Positions 24,265 to 34,751 of a stretch of DNA of 64,000 nucleotides are shown in pieces. The notes beneath the pieces were generated by a model. It had not been told where the DNA came from. It worked only from the letters and a program-made list of their open reading frames with translations, and searched no databases. The position numbers and the translations under genes were made by a program. This DNA comes from Ooceraea biroi. Lineage: Eukaryota > Arthropoda > Insecta > Hymenoptera > Formicidae. The stretch is from NCBI RefSeq assembly GCF_003672135.1, contig NC_039515.1:744001-808000 (forward strand), written 5' to 3'. The stretch's first letter is position 1, and each line of letters starts with the position of its first letter.

Positions 24265-24543
24265 AGTGTTTTTTTCAAAATACTTGGCGCTGCTAAACCG
24301 AATCAAAAATTGTCTTAGTATTTAAATAATTTAAAGATTACAATAATTTCCTTAAACTCTAAATTACATAACAACTCGCTGAAATACATATATGTACAAA
24401 TGTAGTTAAACTTATTCTATGCTTAATTCTAATGTCACACCCATACACACACATGCACGCATTCACAAGAGAGAAAGAAAGAGAATGAGGCAATTAACAT
24501 AATGATTCGGTTCAGCAGCGCCAAGTATTTTGAAAAAAACACT
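24265..24543. mobile_element. MITE with TA target duplication
   Basis: 279 bp bordered by TA (24263-24264 and 24544-24545). About 45-bp inverted ends: AGTGTTTTTTTCAAAATACT at the left is matched by AGTATTTTGAAAAAAACACT at the right, and the match extends through GGCGCTGCT and AACCGAATCA. No coding capacity; this is a Tc1/mariner-type non-autonomous element. It interrupts Copia A. Confidence 0.85.
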
Positions 24544-24827
24544 TATTTGTATTAATAAATATATTTCTATGTATTAAAATATTTATTCGTATAAAAATAT
24601 CTACTTAATATTATTATGTCCTTTATTTTTTAATATCAAAGGCTAGTATTCATAGTCCGTTCTTATTTCCAGACGATCTGAAGTAATTTCTTAAGATGCT
24701 GATACGACTGTGTGATTGGTTTCAAATATCTTGTGATTGTACTTAAGATGGTCTTAAATCAGAATCAACAATGAATATCGGTCAAAGAGTAATAATAAAG
24801 TAATAGTTTTTCTGGTTTGCATAAATA

Positions 24828-24952
24828 CCCATTGTAGTTGGCGCAATTTGTTCATATCATTAGTTTTGTAGAGTCCTTTTTTAAAAGAACTTCAAGCGCG
24901 TATACTTGGCGCTTTTTTTGTACCTTTTTTAAAAAGGTAATTTTGTTGTGAT
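24828..24952 (+). repeat. Dispersed repeat, copy 2
   Basis: Nearly identical to 6158-6292. It lies between the Copia A integrase and reverse transcriptase regions, in non-coding sequence 24546-24973 that is presumably foreign to Copia A. Confidence 0.75.
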
Positions 24953-24973
24953 ATTTATGACAGGATCTTCATT

Positions 24974-26035
24974 TCATACTTCTTCTGTTGGTTCCTCTTC
25001 TTCTTCTGTCTCTTCTTCGTCTATTTCATTCTGATTACTATTTTTGTCAAATTGAATATCCGCTTCTTTCTCTTGATGAATCCATTGTTTACTAGGCAAT
25101 CCGTCAAAGGAGAAGTGCTTCTCGTCAAATATAATATATCTGCCTAATACAATTTTATTTTCTTCCGGATTCCATAACTTATATCCATTCGAACAATATC
25201 CTACAAAATAGCATTTTAGTGTTCTCGAATTGAATTTTCCTAATACAAGTTCTTTAGGTAATTTCAAATATGCGACACATCCAAAAGTCCTTAGCTTTGT
25301 GAGATCAGGAACTTCGTTGTACCATAAGGCAGCAGGAATTTTTCCATTTAACGATGAAGTAGGACTCCGATTTGTCAAATAGACAGCTGTTTGTATAGCT
25401 TCTGACCAAAAGCTCTTTCCTAACTTTGAGTTCAAAAGCATACATCGTGCCTTCTGTAGAATTGTGCGGTTCATACGTTTCGCGACTCCGTTTTGCTGTG
25501 GTGTGTATCTAATTGTAACTTCGAATTGAATTCCTCTGCTTTCAAAATATTGTCTTATTTCGGTCGATATGTATTCCCGTCCGTTATCATACCTGAAACG
25601 GCTTACTTTTACGTTGAAGTGCGCGGTAGCCATGGCTTCATACATCTTAAAGTAACGTAATACTTCTGGTTTAGATGCTAAATTATAGCTGCACGTAAAG
25701 TGTGTATAATCGTCGATAAAGGTAAGTATATACTTTTTTTTGTCATAAGATACAGGATTTATAGGACCAATAAGATCACTGTGAATTAATTGTAATGGAC
25801 GACTAGTTCGTTTGCGACTTTGATTGTGCGGTTAGAATGGATTAGATAATTCCGTTTTGATTCCTATTGTAAGTTTTTGAAGTCTTCTCAGATCCTCGTA
25901 ATTTAAATGTCCCATTATCTTGTGCCATAATTCTAATTCGTCATTACTTGTACTCAGATTAGCATGAACAATACTCTTAAAATTTAGCTCATATAATTCA
26001 GAATTATTTCTCTGTGCAATTGCAATTATACGTTT
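24974..26035 (-). pseudogene. Copia A integrase, catalytic Glu lost
   Basis: 25832-26035 holds the GAG-pre-integrase segment (LELWHKIMGHLNYEDLRRL). The core is in 24974-25645: the second Asp in RYDNGREY, then RYTPQQNGVAKRMNRT, where Copia integrases have Glu in place of the Lys of NGVAKR (GAA to AAA, one G-to-A change). The C-terminal region has FGCVAYLKLP and the acidic tail EETEEEEE. The first Asp region (25650-25830) has frame breaks. Integrase inserts cDNA; this one could not. Confidence 0.85.
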
Positions 26036-26043
26036 ATCTTTAA

Positions 26044-27098
26044 GGGAGCGTCCCGTTTGGCCACGTTGATATTGACCACGTTGAAATTGACCACGTTCCA
26101 ATTGACCACGTTGATATTAACCACGTTGTGATTGACCACAGTCTCGAATGACCACGGTCCCGATTAACCACGTCGATATTGACCACGGTCCCGATTGACC
26201 ACGGTCCCGATTGACCACGGTCCCGATTGATCACGGTCCCGATTGACCACGGTCCCGATTGATCACGGTCCCGATTGACCACGGTCCCGATTGACCACGG
26301 TCCCGATTGACCACGGTCCCGATTGACCACGTCCCAATTGACCACGATCCCGATTGACCACGATCCCGATTGACCACGATCCCGATTGACCACGGTCCCG
26401 ATTGACCACGGTCCCAATTGACCACGATCCCGATTGACCACGATCCCGATTGACCATGTTGATATTGGCCACAGTCCCGATTGACCACGTTGATATTGGC
26501 CACGGTCCCGATTGACCACGTTGACATTGGCCACGATCCCGATTGACCACACATTGGAAATCAGAAATCTGAACAGGCGTATCCCGTTTGCACGCGGAAC
26601 GATTGGACACCGCACTATTAGACACTGCACGATTGTTTAATAAAACTGTATGAACGAAAACATTTTAATGATCAGTAAATGATTCTGCATAGGTTCAACG
26701 AGGTCCGTGCTTTGAACATTCCACGCCAATCGAGGTCCACCACGGGCGGGGTAGGCCGCCTGGAGTTTGTTTATATTTTTTTCGGCGGGGGCGCAGGTGG
26801 AAGGTGCTTCGCCTATGGCGAAGCCCTTCCACTTACATTACCCGCCCCACGCAAACACTGTCAAGGTATCGGTACGATGGGCCAATATCAACGTGGTCAA
26901 TCGGGACCGTGGCCAATATCAACATGGTCAATCGGGACCGAGGCCAATATCAACATTGTTCATCGGGACTGTGGCCAATATCAACGTGGTCAATCGGGAC
27001 CGTGGCCCAATATCAACGTGGTCAATCGGGACCGTGGCCAATATCAACGTGGTCAATCGGGACCGTGGCCAATGTCAACGTGGCCAAACGGGCCACTC
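26044..27098. mobile_element. Fold-back element whose inverted repeats are minisatellites
   Basis: 1055 bp bordered by an 8-bp duplication with one mismatch (ATCTTTAA at 26036-26043, ATCTTTTA at 27099-27106). The left arm (about 26071-26550) is a run of about 16-bp units of the type ATTGACCACGGTCCCG. The right arm (about 26876-27085) is the reverse complement in about 30-bp units with AATATCAACGTGGTC. The outermost ends share CCCGTTTGGCCACGTTGA. The middle (26560-26870) is GC-rich and non-coding. It lies in Copia A; removing it joins GRELIIKD to KRIIAIA in frame. It resembles Drosophila FB elements in design, and 8 bp fits the hAT superfamily. Confidence 0.75.
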
Positions 27099-27106
27099 AT
27101 CTTTTA

Positions 27107-27220
27107 TAATTAATTCTCGTCCATTTTCAAAAATTACTCGAAAACCATTAATTTCAAGTTTTCTTACTGATAGAAGATTATATTCTAAATTTGGTACTAA
27201 TAGAACTCCTTTAACTGTGA
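27107..27220 (-). pseudogene. Copia A fragment between fold-back and TTAA elements
   Basis: Encodes ITVKGVLLVPNLEYNLLSV and the residues after it, a conserved segment between the protease and integrase of Copia polyproteins. Its right end meets the TTAA target at 27221-27224 and continues in frame at 33218. Confidence 0.85.
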
Positions 27221-27607
27221 TTAAGGGGGCATATACGTTTGTCGGTTTCAAAAAATCGATTTTTTTTCTTTCCATTTTTCGACAGTTTGAACCTTCAAGA
27301 ATATTATCCTAAAACCGTTTTTTGAAATTCGAATAAGTAAAGAAGTTACAACGCGTTTTGTCGGGCAGTGCACAGGCGTGCGCCTGCTGTTTCTGAAGCG
27401 GCGCGCAGGTAGAAGGGTCGGACCTCATGCAACATTCTCTTGTACTCTTTACAATAAAACTTACTTTTGAGATTGAAGTATAGGTATTTTCTAATAGATG
27501 ATGATGCTGTAAGCAATGCTCTAAACTGTTTTTAAGCCATTTATTCATTTAGTGGCGTCGGTTGCGTGATACGGACGATTCTCGTTATTTGTGGAGTACG
27601 TGTCACG

Positions 27608-27775
27608 ATGAATAGGCGTAAAAGTTCTCGAGAGTCACAGGGAGTGAACAAATTTCGAAAAAGTTTTACGCGCAAGCGAAAAATGCCGCCCAATAGGTGG
27701 CAAGCGGTGTATCCAAGCGGACGTCCGAGCACAGCACGCGACGCGGGAGGCCCGAATAAGCCGTCGCCTCGCTAA
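27608..27775 (+). CDS. Short basic ORF in the TTAA element
   Basis: A 55-residue open frame with an Arg/Lys-rich N-terminus (NKFRKSFTRKRKMPPNRW). Downstream is a possible splice donor (GTGTAAGTTG, about 27845). It could be the N-terminal exon of the lost transposase, but no domain is recognisable and I give no function. Confidence 0.25.
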   Translation: MNRRKSSRESQGVNKFRKSFTRKRKMPPNRWQAVYPSGRPSTARDAGGPNKPSPR

Positions 27776-28283
27776 AAACCAACAAATGGAGGCAAACCTT
27801 GAGCAGGAGGATTCCCTGTATGGCCCAGGAATTGACGATGACGTGTAAGTTGAATAAATTTAGTTTTACAATAAAGTAAACTTGATTCAAAACTTTAAAC
27901 GCGTTTTTCTCAAAACCATGTTTTTAAAGTCGGTGACAATGATAACTTGAAGACGGATCAACCGATCTGCCTTTTTTTATTGAAAGCTTATAAAAATCGC
28001 TTATCGTTGTCGTATCCGATTTAAAAAATTCCAATTTTTTCTATTTTTTTAAACAAACAAAACTAAAATTTTGTGCCGAAAATCGGCACTCTAACTTTAT
28101 AGGTCCGCCATTTTGTTAAAAATCGGATACGACAACGACAAGGAAATTTACTCTTCTTTAAGATGCCGTTTGAATTTTTTGTTTCAGATAAACGGGCACG
28201 GAGATATTGTCACCGCGGAATGATGAATCGCGTGCACGGCTAACTACACGACGGTGGAAGGGGGGGGGGGGTTTGTAACAATA

Positions 28284-28464
28284 TGTTGGAAGAACGTTTT
28301 AGTCGTTTCAAATCACGTTATATGTATATGCGTTTAATGATTGAAATTAGCGATGTGAACTTTGTACTGTTTGGTTGAATATATTCATTCATGTGTTCTT
28401 GTTGAATCAGTAAAGATGAAGCCTTCCCTTCCTTTAATTGATATCCTCTAAGATATTTTCATCA
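28284..28464 (+). repeat. Copia B 5' LTR
   Basis: Starts TGTTGGAAG and ends TTTTCATCA. The 3' copy ends TTTTCATTA. It contains CAGTAAAG where the 3' copy reads CAATAAAG, a polyadenylation signal in the latter. Confidence 0.9.
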
Positions 28465-28477
28465 GGTTATGGGCCCA
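28465..28477 (+). promoter_or_regulatory. Primer binding site, initiator-Met tRNA half-molecule type
   Basis: GGTTATGGGCCCA directly follows the 5' LTR. Drosophila copia uses a primer site of this kind, complementary to the anticodon-stem region of initiator tRNA-Met rather than to its 3' end. Confidence 0.8.
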
Positions 28478-28570
28478 TCAGTAATGAACTTGTGGCAGTA
28501 AAAGAAAGAGTCCAGTTTTGTTTGAATATATTGTGAATATTATACTGCTGTTAACTAAACGAGATAAGAG

Positions 28571-29640
28571 ATGGCACAAGATAACCTGAAGCTCAATATT
28601 CCGTTGTTGAACGGAGGCAACTACATTTTCTGGAAAACTAAGGTACGAGCGATCTTAATACGAGACGATTTATGGGATGTAGTAAGTGAACCTAAACCCG
28701 CAGTTGTTAACGATGCTTGGACTAAGCGTAATAATAATAAAGCTATGGCATATATAACGTTGACTGTAGAGGATAATCAATTGATACATTTTGCACATTT
28801 TAATGATGCTTTCGAAGCATGGCAAGCACTATCAAAGAAGTACGAACGTTCCCCTTTGGCAGCAGGCTATATTTACGAAGAAAATTATATAGCATACATT
28901 ATTGTTATTGCAGCTCTTGTTTAGCCGAGTGCTTGGCACGTATTTTCTCTTTTGGGTCTTGCTTATCAATGAATCACCAAAGTAGACTGTATCACACCTT
29001 TTTATCTCGCTTTATTTTTGCTTCTTACAACTTTCCTTTTTGCTACGACGCAGTGTAACGTCCGCGCCATAACTTGGTAACTCAAAGACTAAAGACTAAC
29101 CGCGTCAGCGCCTCTATCGGCAACTAACTATATGTAACGCGACATCTAACGTATTACAAAATGTAACCAAAATTCTATAAACCATCGGCCTAAACAATTA
29201 TCGTAGTGGACCTATGAGTAATCATATTGATGCAATCATGGAAATAGTCGGTTTGCTACGAGGGTCAGGAAAACCACTTGAAGAAGAAGTCGTCGCTGTG
29301 CTACTGGTAAGCCTTCCAGAATCTTATGTAGGTCTTGTAACAGCATTAGAGGGAAGAGACGAGACAGATTTAACTGTGGAATATGTAACTGGAAAAATGC
29401 TGGATGAGTATCAAAGGCGCATCGAGGGTGGCGAATCAAATGAAAATAAATCGGAAGTGGCACTCTAGTCGGCTGTCACAGTTGCAAATAAACGTAGCAA
29501 TAAGCCACGTAATAATGTCTACAAGGGTGAGAAAGAATAACGACGTAGTAAAGAAAATAACAAAGAAACGCGGACATGTTTTTTTTGTAGCAAACCAGGA
29601 CATGTCAAAGCGGATTGTTACTCATTTAAAAGATCTTTGC
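28571..29640 (+). pseudogene. Copia B gag, interrupted by a solo LTR
   Basis: Starts at ATG 28571 with the Copia gag opening (LKLNIPLLNGGNYIFWKTKV). A frame change near 28850 is followed by RLYLRRKLYSIHY in another frame, then the solo LTR 28903-29196, then SNHIDAIMEIVGLL and the rest of gag. Stops occur near 29466 and 29538. The zinc knuckle CFFCSKPGHVKADC is at about 29574-29616. Gag packages the element RNA. Confidence 0.85.
28903..29196 (+). repeat. Solo LTR inside Copia B gag, 294 bp
   Basis: Starts TGTTATTGC and ends CCTAAACA, with the 5-bp duplication ATTAT at 28898-28902 and 29197-29201. Removing it joins SIHY to RSGPMSN in the gag frame. The orientation is uncertain. Confidence 0.85.
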
Positions 29641-32600
29641 AGCAGGGAAGTAAGGAACCGGAAAAATCTTCAGCAGCCAAGGCGGATGTTCAGGGAAGTC
29701 ATATCACTTTTAATGTATACGAGAAGCCAAGAGTGATTAACACCGGGATGTGGTACATCGATTCAGGCGCAACTAATCACATGATAAATGAACGGACTTT
29801 TTTCTCGGTGTTGCGGAAAACAGCTACTACAATATCTTGCTGACGGTTCTGCAGTTAAGGCAACTGGAATAGGAGATGGACATTTAGTCTGCGAAACTTT
29901 AAGTAAACATATTCAAGTAATAGAATTAAAAAATGTGCTATTTGTTCCACAACTTGATAGCAGTTTACTTTCGGTGCGAAGAATAACAGAACATGGTCAT
30001 CGAGTAGTGTTTAACGGAGACATTTGCACATTTTATCAAAGACGACGAACTATTGCTAGAGCGTACAACGATGGGAATATGTTTAAGCTGAAAACATTGG
30101 AAAGTGAAGCTAGTACACGAATTGCGAATGTAGCAACTTGCATTCACAAGTGGCATCGTCGTTTAGGACACAGAGATATAGCTGCGATAAAGCGCTTAAT
30201 GAAAGAAAAGTTGGCATCAGGAATTAAGATAAGCATGTGTAATAATGAAGTAATTTGTGAACACTGTATTAAAGGGAAATTAACTCAAACAAAGTTTCCA
30301 GAGAGCAAGCGAAGAGAAAAAGAGCCAATGAGATTAATTCACTCGGATTTATGTGGACCCATGCAGACAACTACTCCTAGTGGTAATAGATATTTTCTAA
30401 CTCTCATTGATGATTATTCTCGCTTTACAGTGGTGCGACTACTGAAGTCCAAAGATGAAGTTCCAGGTATCATAAAGGAATATTTGGCAGCAATGTTTAC
30501 TAGGTTTGGTAAAAAACCTATAGCACTACGCACAGACAACGACCGAGAATATGTTTCGTCTGAATTGTCGCAGTTCTTGCGGAAGGAGGGCATACAGCAT
30601 CAATTTACGGTGGTGTATACACCGCAACAAAATGGTGTTGCAGAACGCAAGAATAGATCTTTAACAGAGGCAGCGAAGTGTATGTTATTAGATGCAAACC
30701 TCGATAATCGTTTTTGGGGAGAAGCGGTATTAACTGCGACATACTTACAAAATCGGATGGCGAGTCGAAAACTAGAAAAAACTCCTGTTGAATTGTTTAC
30801 TGGAGAAAAACCTGATGTCAGCCATTTACGAGTATTTGGATCGAAAGTCTACTCGCTTGTTCCGAAACAAAAACGCAGGAAATGGGACGACAAGGCTGAG
30901 GAAGGTGTGCTTGTTGGTTACGATGGTAACACCAAAGGTTACAGGATCTTGGATCCAAGCACGAATCGAATTTGGATTAGTCGCTTTGTAAGAATAATAG
31001 AAGATCAAGATGCATACAAATTTTGTTCGAATCAGATTTCGTCGAGAGAAGAGATGCATAGTAACGAAACTAATGTGATCAACTATGAGATGCAGGAAGA
31101 AGACAGTGAAGTCAACAACTATGAGATACAAGAGGAAAGCAGTAGAGAAACTTCAAAGTCGGTAGAGGAAACTCAAGACAACACATCTGACGAGGAATAT
31201 GAAATATCATCATCAACAACTCCTGAAGTGCCAAGAAGAATATCACAACGAGAAAACAAAGGTGTACCTCCACAGAGATTAGTCTATAAAGTACGAGCGG
31301 ATTCGATTAAAGAACCAGATTCATGGGAGAAAATGTTACAACTATCTTTACGTGAACGACTACTTTGGATACACGCAGCTGAAGAGGAAATGAAATCTCT
31401 CAAGGAACATCAAGTTTGGGAATTGACGGATCTTCCGCCAGGAAGAAGAACCATCACAAGCAAGTGGATCTTTAAGGCTAAATCGGACAGTGAAGGTTTT
31501 GTCCATACTTATAAAGCTCGTTTGGTAGCCAGAGGTTTCACTCAATCATACGGTGAGGATTATGATGAAACTTTTGCGCCTGTCGTTAAACATGAAACCA
31601 TTCGTGTTTTACTTGCTGTAGCAGCTCGAAAGAATTTACATGTGCGTCATTTGGATGTGAAGACTGTATATTTAAATGGTGAATTAGAAGAGGAGATTTT
31701 CATGGAATAACCCGAAGGTTTTCAAAAACGAGGACAAGAATCCAAAGTCTTAAGGTTAAGAAAGAGTCTATGTGGACTTAAGCAATCGGCGCGAGCTTGG
31801 AACAAAAAGGCCACGGAAGTTCTTAATCGGATGGGTTTCAAACAGAAAAATGCAGATCAATGTTTATATACAAGGAAAGAGAAGAATGGAAATGTGACTT
31901 ATATTTTATTATATATAGATGATCTACTGGTAGCCGGTACGTCCGCAGAAGTGACACAAGGAGTAAGCAAAGAATTGCAGAGATTCTTTGGTATCAGAGA
32001 TTTAGGAGATATCAATTATTATCTTGGAATTCAAATAAAGCGCGAAGCCGATGGATCATTTCTTCTTAGCCAGAAAGGGAAAATTGCCAAGTTATTGGAA
32101 GAATATGGACTAGTGGAACCGAAACCTATGACTACACCTATGGAGGCAGGTTTCCTAAATTCAAGAATGAGTGACAGCACAAGATTAAAAAATAATTGTC
32201 AATATAGGAAAGCTATTGGATCACTACTGTACATTGTCACTGTGTCGAGACCGGATATCGCTTTGGCAGTAGGAATTTTGAGTCGCTGTGTTGAAAAACC
32301 GACAGAAGGAGACTGGAAAGCTATTAAACGAATAATGCGTTACCTAGCGTCAACAATTAACAAGGAATTGCGGTTGTCTTCTTCAGAAGAAATTAAATTA
32401 GAATGTTTTGTGGATGCAGACTGGGCTGATGACAAAACTGATAGAAAGTCGACTAATGGGTATGTCTTCCGTTTGGGAGATAATATTATCGCCTGGTCAA
32501 GTCGTAAACAAACAGCAGTAGCGATGTAATCAACAGAGGCAGAATACATCGCAGCGTCACTTGCATGTAAAGAATTGCTATGGCTCTGACAACTATTAGA

Positions 32601-32859
32601 AGATATGGATGTTCCAGAAAAAAACCCAACCGTTGTTTATGAAGACAATCAAGGATGCACACATCTAATTGAATCGGAACGGTGTGAAGCACGAACCAAG
32701 CACATCGACATACGCTACCATCAAATTCGAGATTTACGGGCAAAGAAGATAATAGATATTAAATACTGCCCGTCTCAAATGATGTTAGCCGATCTCCTGA
32801 CAAAACCATTGGCTAAGGAATCTTTCATTAGACTAGTAGAAAGTATTGAAATTAAATGA
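29641..32859 (+). pseudogene. Copia B protease, integrase, reverse transcriptase, RNase H
   Basis: Protease motif WYIDSGATNHM at about 29755. The integrase has zinc residues (HKWHRRLGH, CEHC) and an intact catalytic triad (HSDLCGP, RTDND, NGVAERKN). The reverse transcriptase has KWIFKAKSD, HLDVKTVYLNGELEEE and LLYIDDLLVAG. RNase H has DADWADDKTDRKS and EDNQGCTHL. Lesions are a frame change near 29830, TAA at 31708 (a Gln position in FMEQPEGF), TAA at about 32527 (before STEAEY) and TGA at about 32588. Confidence 0.92.
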
Positions 32860-32885
32860 TTTGAACCGTCTAAAGCGAGAAAGGG

Positions 32886-33066
32886 TGTTGGAAGAACGTT
32901 TTAGTCGTTTCAAATCATGTTATATGTATATGCGTTTAATGATTGAAATTAGCGATGTGAACTTTGTACTGTTTGGTTGAATATATTCATTCATGTGTTC
33001 TTGTTGAATCAATAAAGATGAAGCCTTCCCTTCCTTTAATTGATATCCTCTAAGATATTTTCATTA
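32886..33066 (+). repeat. Copia B 3' LTR
   Basis: Identical to the 5' LTR except at three positions. It is preceded by a purine stretch (GCGAGAAAGGG) that serves as the polypurine tract and followed by the CAATA target duplication. Confidence 0.9.
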
Positions 33067-33217
33067 CAATATCATTCCAATACAATTTGTATAAGAAGTA
33101 CAAAAGGTGTACTTTATTATGCAACAAGTCCCATTTTTATAGTTTGTGTCTTGACTCTGCAAAAAATTCATGAAAAATGCCTTTTTTGGGGGGCTCCAAA
33201 CGTATATGCCCCCTTAA

Positions 33218-34020
33218 TATATTTGTTCCTTCAACAGTACTAATTAGGCGAATATCACTCACCTTATCGGCCTGTAAAAAGGCTCCTGGTTTGGCAACCT
33301 TTATCCTTATGGGTGACTCAAGCTCCTTTCCATTTTTTGAACAGACATTGCTGCTCATCAAATGTTCTGTGGCACCAGAATTCAGATACCACTTGACATA
33401 ATGATCGGAATTGTTTTTCCCCGTCGACAAAAAGCAAAACTCTTGAGACTTGGATTTTTCTTCTATTTTTTCGGCTACATGTCCAGTTGACGTATTAGTC
33501 TTCTTTGATTGGTCATAGAGCCGCTTTCGGCATTCAGCGTATTTGTGTCCGTGTTTTCCGCAATAGTTGCAGTTGTAGGGAAAATCTGAAGAATTCTTCT
33601 GCTTATGTTAGATTTGTCCTTGTATTCTTTCCTCTGCTTCCTTCCTGACTGCGATGCAAACGCCGATGATGTAGCTGTATCCTCTTCGTTGGTTTTCGTG
33701 TCATTTCTCTTACTCTCAATATCCAAGAGCCTGTTTTTAACAAAACCTAGCGTAAAATTATCCAGAGCTAAAGTTTCAATCGCTGTAACTACGTTATCGT
33801 ATTCAGATGACATTGTTACGTCCAGAGCTCCGTGAGCTCGAGGAAGGGCGCAACCAGACACCTCTCGAGGTTCTTTGGCACACAGCCGCAGAATCTCGTG
33901 TTCGAGCTGATCGATACGCTTCGATTTATGGGTCAATAACCAAAGTCGCTCTACCCTAATAGTCGAAACGGTCAACTCGACGGTCCTTTTTAGGTAAGGG
34001 AAATGAATCCCTATTACCAA
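33218..34020 (-). pseudogene. Copia A gag C-terminus and protease
   Basis: Gag part: SSEYDNVVTAIETLALDNFT, then the CCHC knuckle CNYCGKHGHKYAEC at about 33530-33570. The protease follows: WYLNSGATEHL, where active enzymes have DSGA, so the catalytic Asp is now Asn (GAT to AAT). Frame shifts lie near 33600 and 33440. Upstream of codon SSEYD the coding sequence is replaced by an LTR-like insert (33814-34109). The 5' end of gag is missing. Confidence 0.8.
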
Positions 34021-34109
34021 GGATAGGATCTGTACGAACTGTCGAGGAAGAGAGTGAAGCGAGGGTAGTTAAATAAATATAATTTTGTTTTACCTTCTAC
34101 CAATTAACA
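33814..34109 (-). repeat. LTR-like insertion in Copia A gag
   Basis: Minus strand starts TGTTAATTGG and ends GACGTAACA, with a TATA-like stretch (AAATTATATTTATTTAA). With these edges I see no target duplication. If the right edge is moved to 34106, ACAT lies on both sides. It is most likely a solo LTR of a Gypsy-type family; the ends are uncertain. Confidence 0.45.
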
Positions 34110-34135
34110 TTTTTATATTTTGTCAGATAGTTACA

Positions 34136-34751
34136 TTAATAATTCTTAGGGAGCAGGCACATGGAGCGTAACTTGCGTAAGCGTAACCTGAAGTTACTAG
34201 ACACTTCCGCCTAGTTATTTTACGCTGTTACGTCGTTTTGTCATTACGTCGATTTCAATTTCTGGCGGAAGATACGCCGATGGATGTGTATTAGTGCGTG
34301 TTCGTGCGTGTTATTATGTGTTACAAAAAGGATATTGTATATTGTACACAAAAAGTTTAAACAAAAACATGAATAAGGATCAAATCAGGGTAAGTTAATA
34401 ATTATCGTTATATAGAATTTATTATATCAGCTATAGCGTTCTATTATATTTAATCCACTTGCTTACGATTTTGTCAATACAAAATTTTAAGGTTATAGCT
34501 GTATATTAATAGTTCTGTCGTATTGTTTTTGCATGTAGAATCTTTGCTTTCTCTTTCTGAACTCTTTTTCTCAAATTAATTTATATATTCTCATTTTAAG
34601 TGCATGAATTTTTGGGAAACAAGCAATACAAACAGATCTAACATCAAGATATTACACACTGTTATAAAATGACCAGTTTTATTTTATAATATTTTATTGT
34701 ATAATTTTATTGTATTACATTTATCTAATAAATTATCATTTATTGTGCAAG
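34136..34751. other. Non-coding stretch upstream of the dehydrogenase pseudogene
   Basis: Begins with TTA followed by GGGAGCAGGCACATGG, which resembles the end of a Harbinger-type transposon, and holds a short ATG frame ending in a splice-donor-like GGTAAGTT at 34390. I find no matching opposite end, so the identity is open. Confidence 0.3.

Larger units (their letters stand above)
28284..33066 (+). mobile_element. Copia B: complete but decayed Ty1/Copia retrotransposon
   Basis: LTRs of 181 bp at 28284-28464 and 32886-33066 differ at three positions. The target duplication is CAATA (28279-28283 and 33067-33071). The primer site directly follows the 5' LTR. Internal order is gag, CCHC knuckle, protease, integrase, reverse transcriptase, RNase H. 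Several stops and frameshifts, plus a solo LTR in gag, make it inactive. The near-identical LTRs suggest fairly recent insertion. Confidence 0.93.
27225..33213. mobile_element. TTAA-type DNA transposon carrying a Copia element
   Basis: Bordered by TTAA at 27221-27224 and 33214-33217. The ends are the 17-bp inverted repeat GGGGGCATATACGTTTG. Removing it with one TTAA makes the Copia A frame continuous (GTNIL then ITVKG). TTAA targets are used by the piggyBac and Kolobok superfamilies; I cannot choose between them. Only about 1.05 kb on the left and 0.14 kb on the right belong to it, so it is a deleted, non-autonomous copy. The rest is Copia B. Confidence 0.8.
18576..34140 (-). mobile_element. 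Copia A: Ty1/Copia retrotransposon, heavily interrupted
   Basis: A minus-strand element: gag remnant (33.2-34.1 kb), protease, integrase (25-26 kb), reverse transcriptase (23.3-24.3 kb) and RNase H (22.7-23.2 kb), in Ty1/Copia order with integrase before reverse transcriptase. The 3' end is a polypurine stretch (TGAGGAGGAG) directly before an LTR starting TGTTAGAGTAG at 18575 and running left. The 5' LTR and first part of gag are absent; sequence becomes unrelated near 34140. Insertions in it: Tc5-like element, MITE, fold-back element, TTAA element and an LTR. Confidence 0.88.

Noticed and set aside
26071..27085. CRISPR-like regular repeats and several 100-200-residue frames
   Set aside because: There are no unique spacers of constant length; units are contiguous minisatellites and appear inverted on the other side. 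The frames only translate the repeat.
31360..31545. Minus-strand open frames inside Copia B
   Set aside because: They lie opposite well-conserved reverse transcriptase motifs and have no content of their own.
34148..34400. Harbinger-type transposon with a first exon
   Set aside because: One end and a splice-donor-like site are visible, but the opposite end and any transposase are missing.
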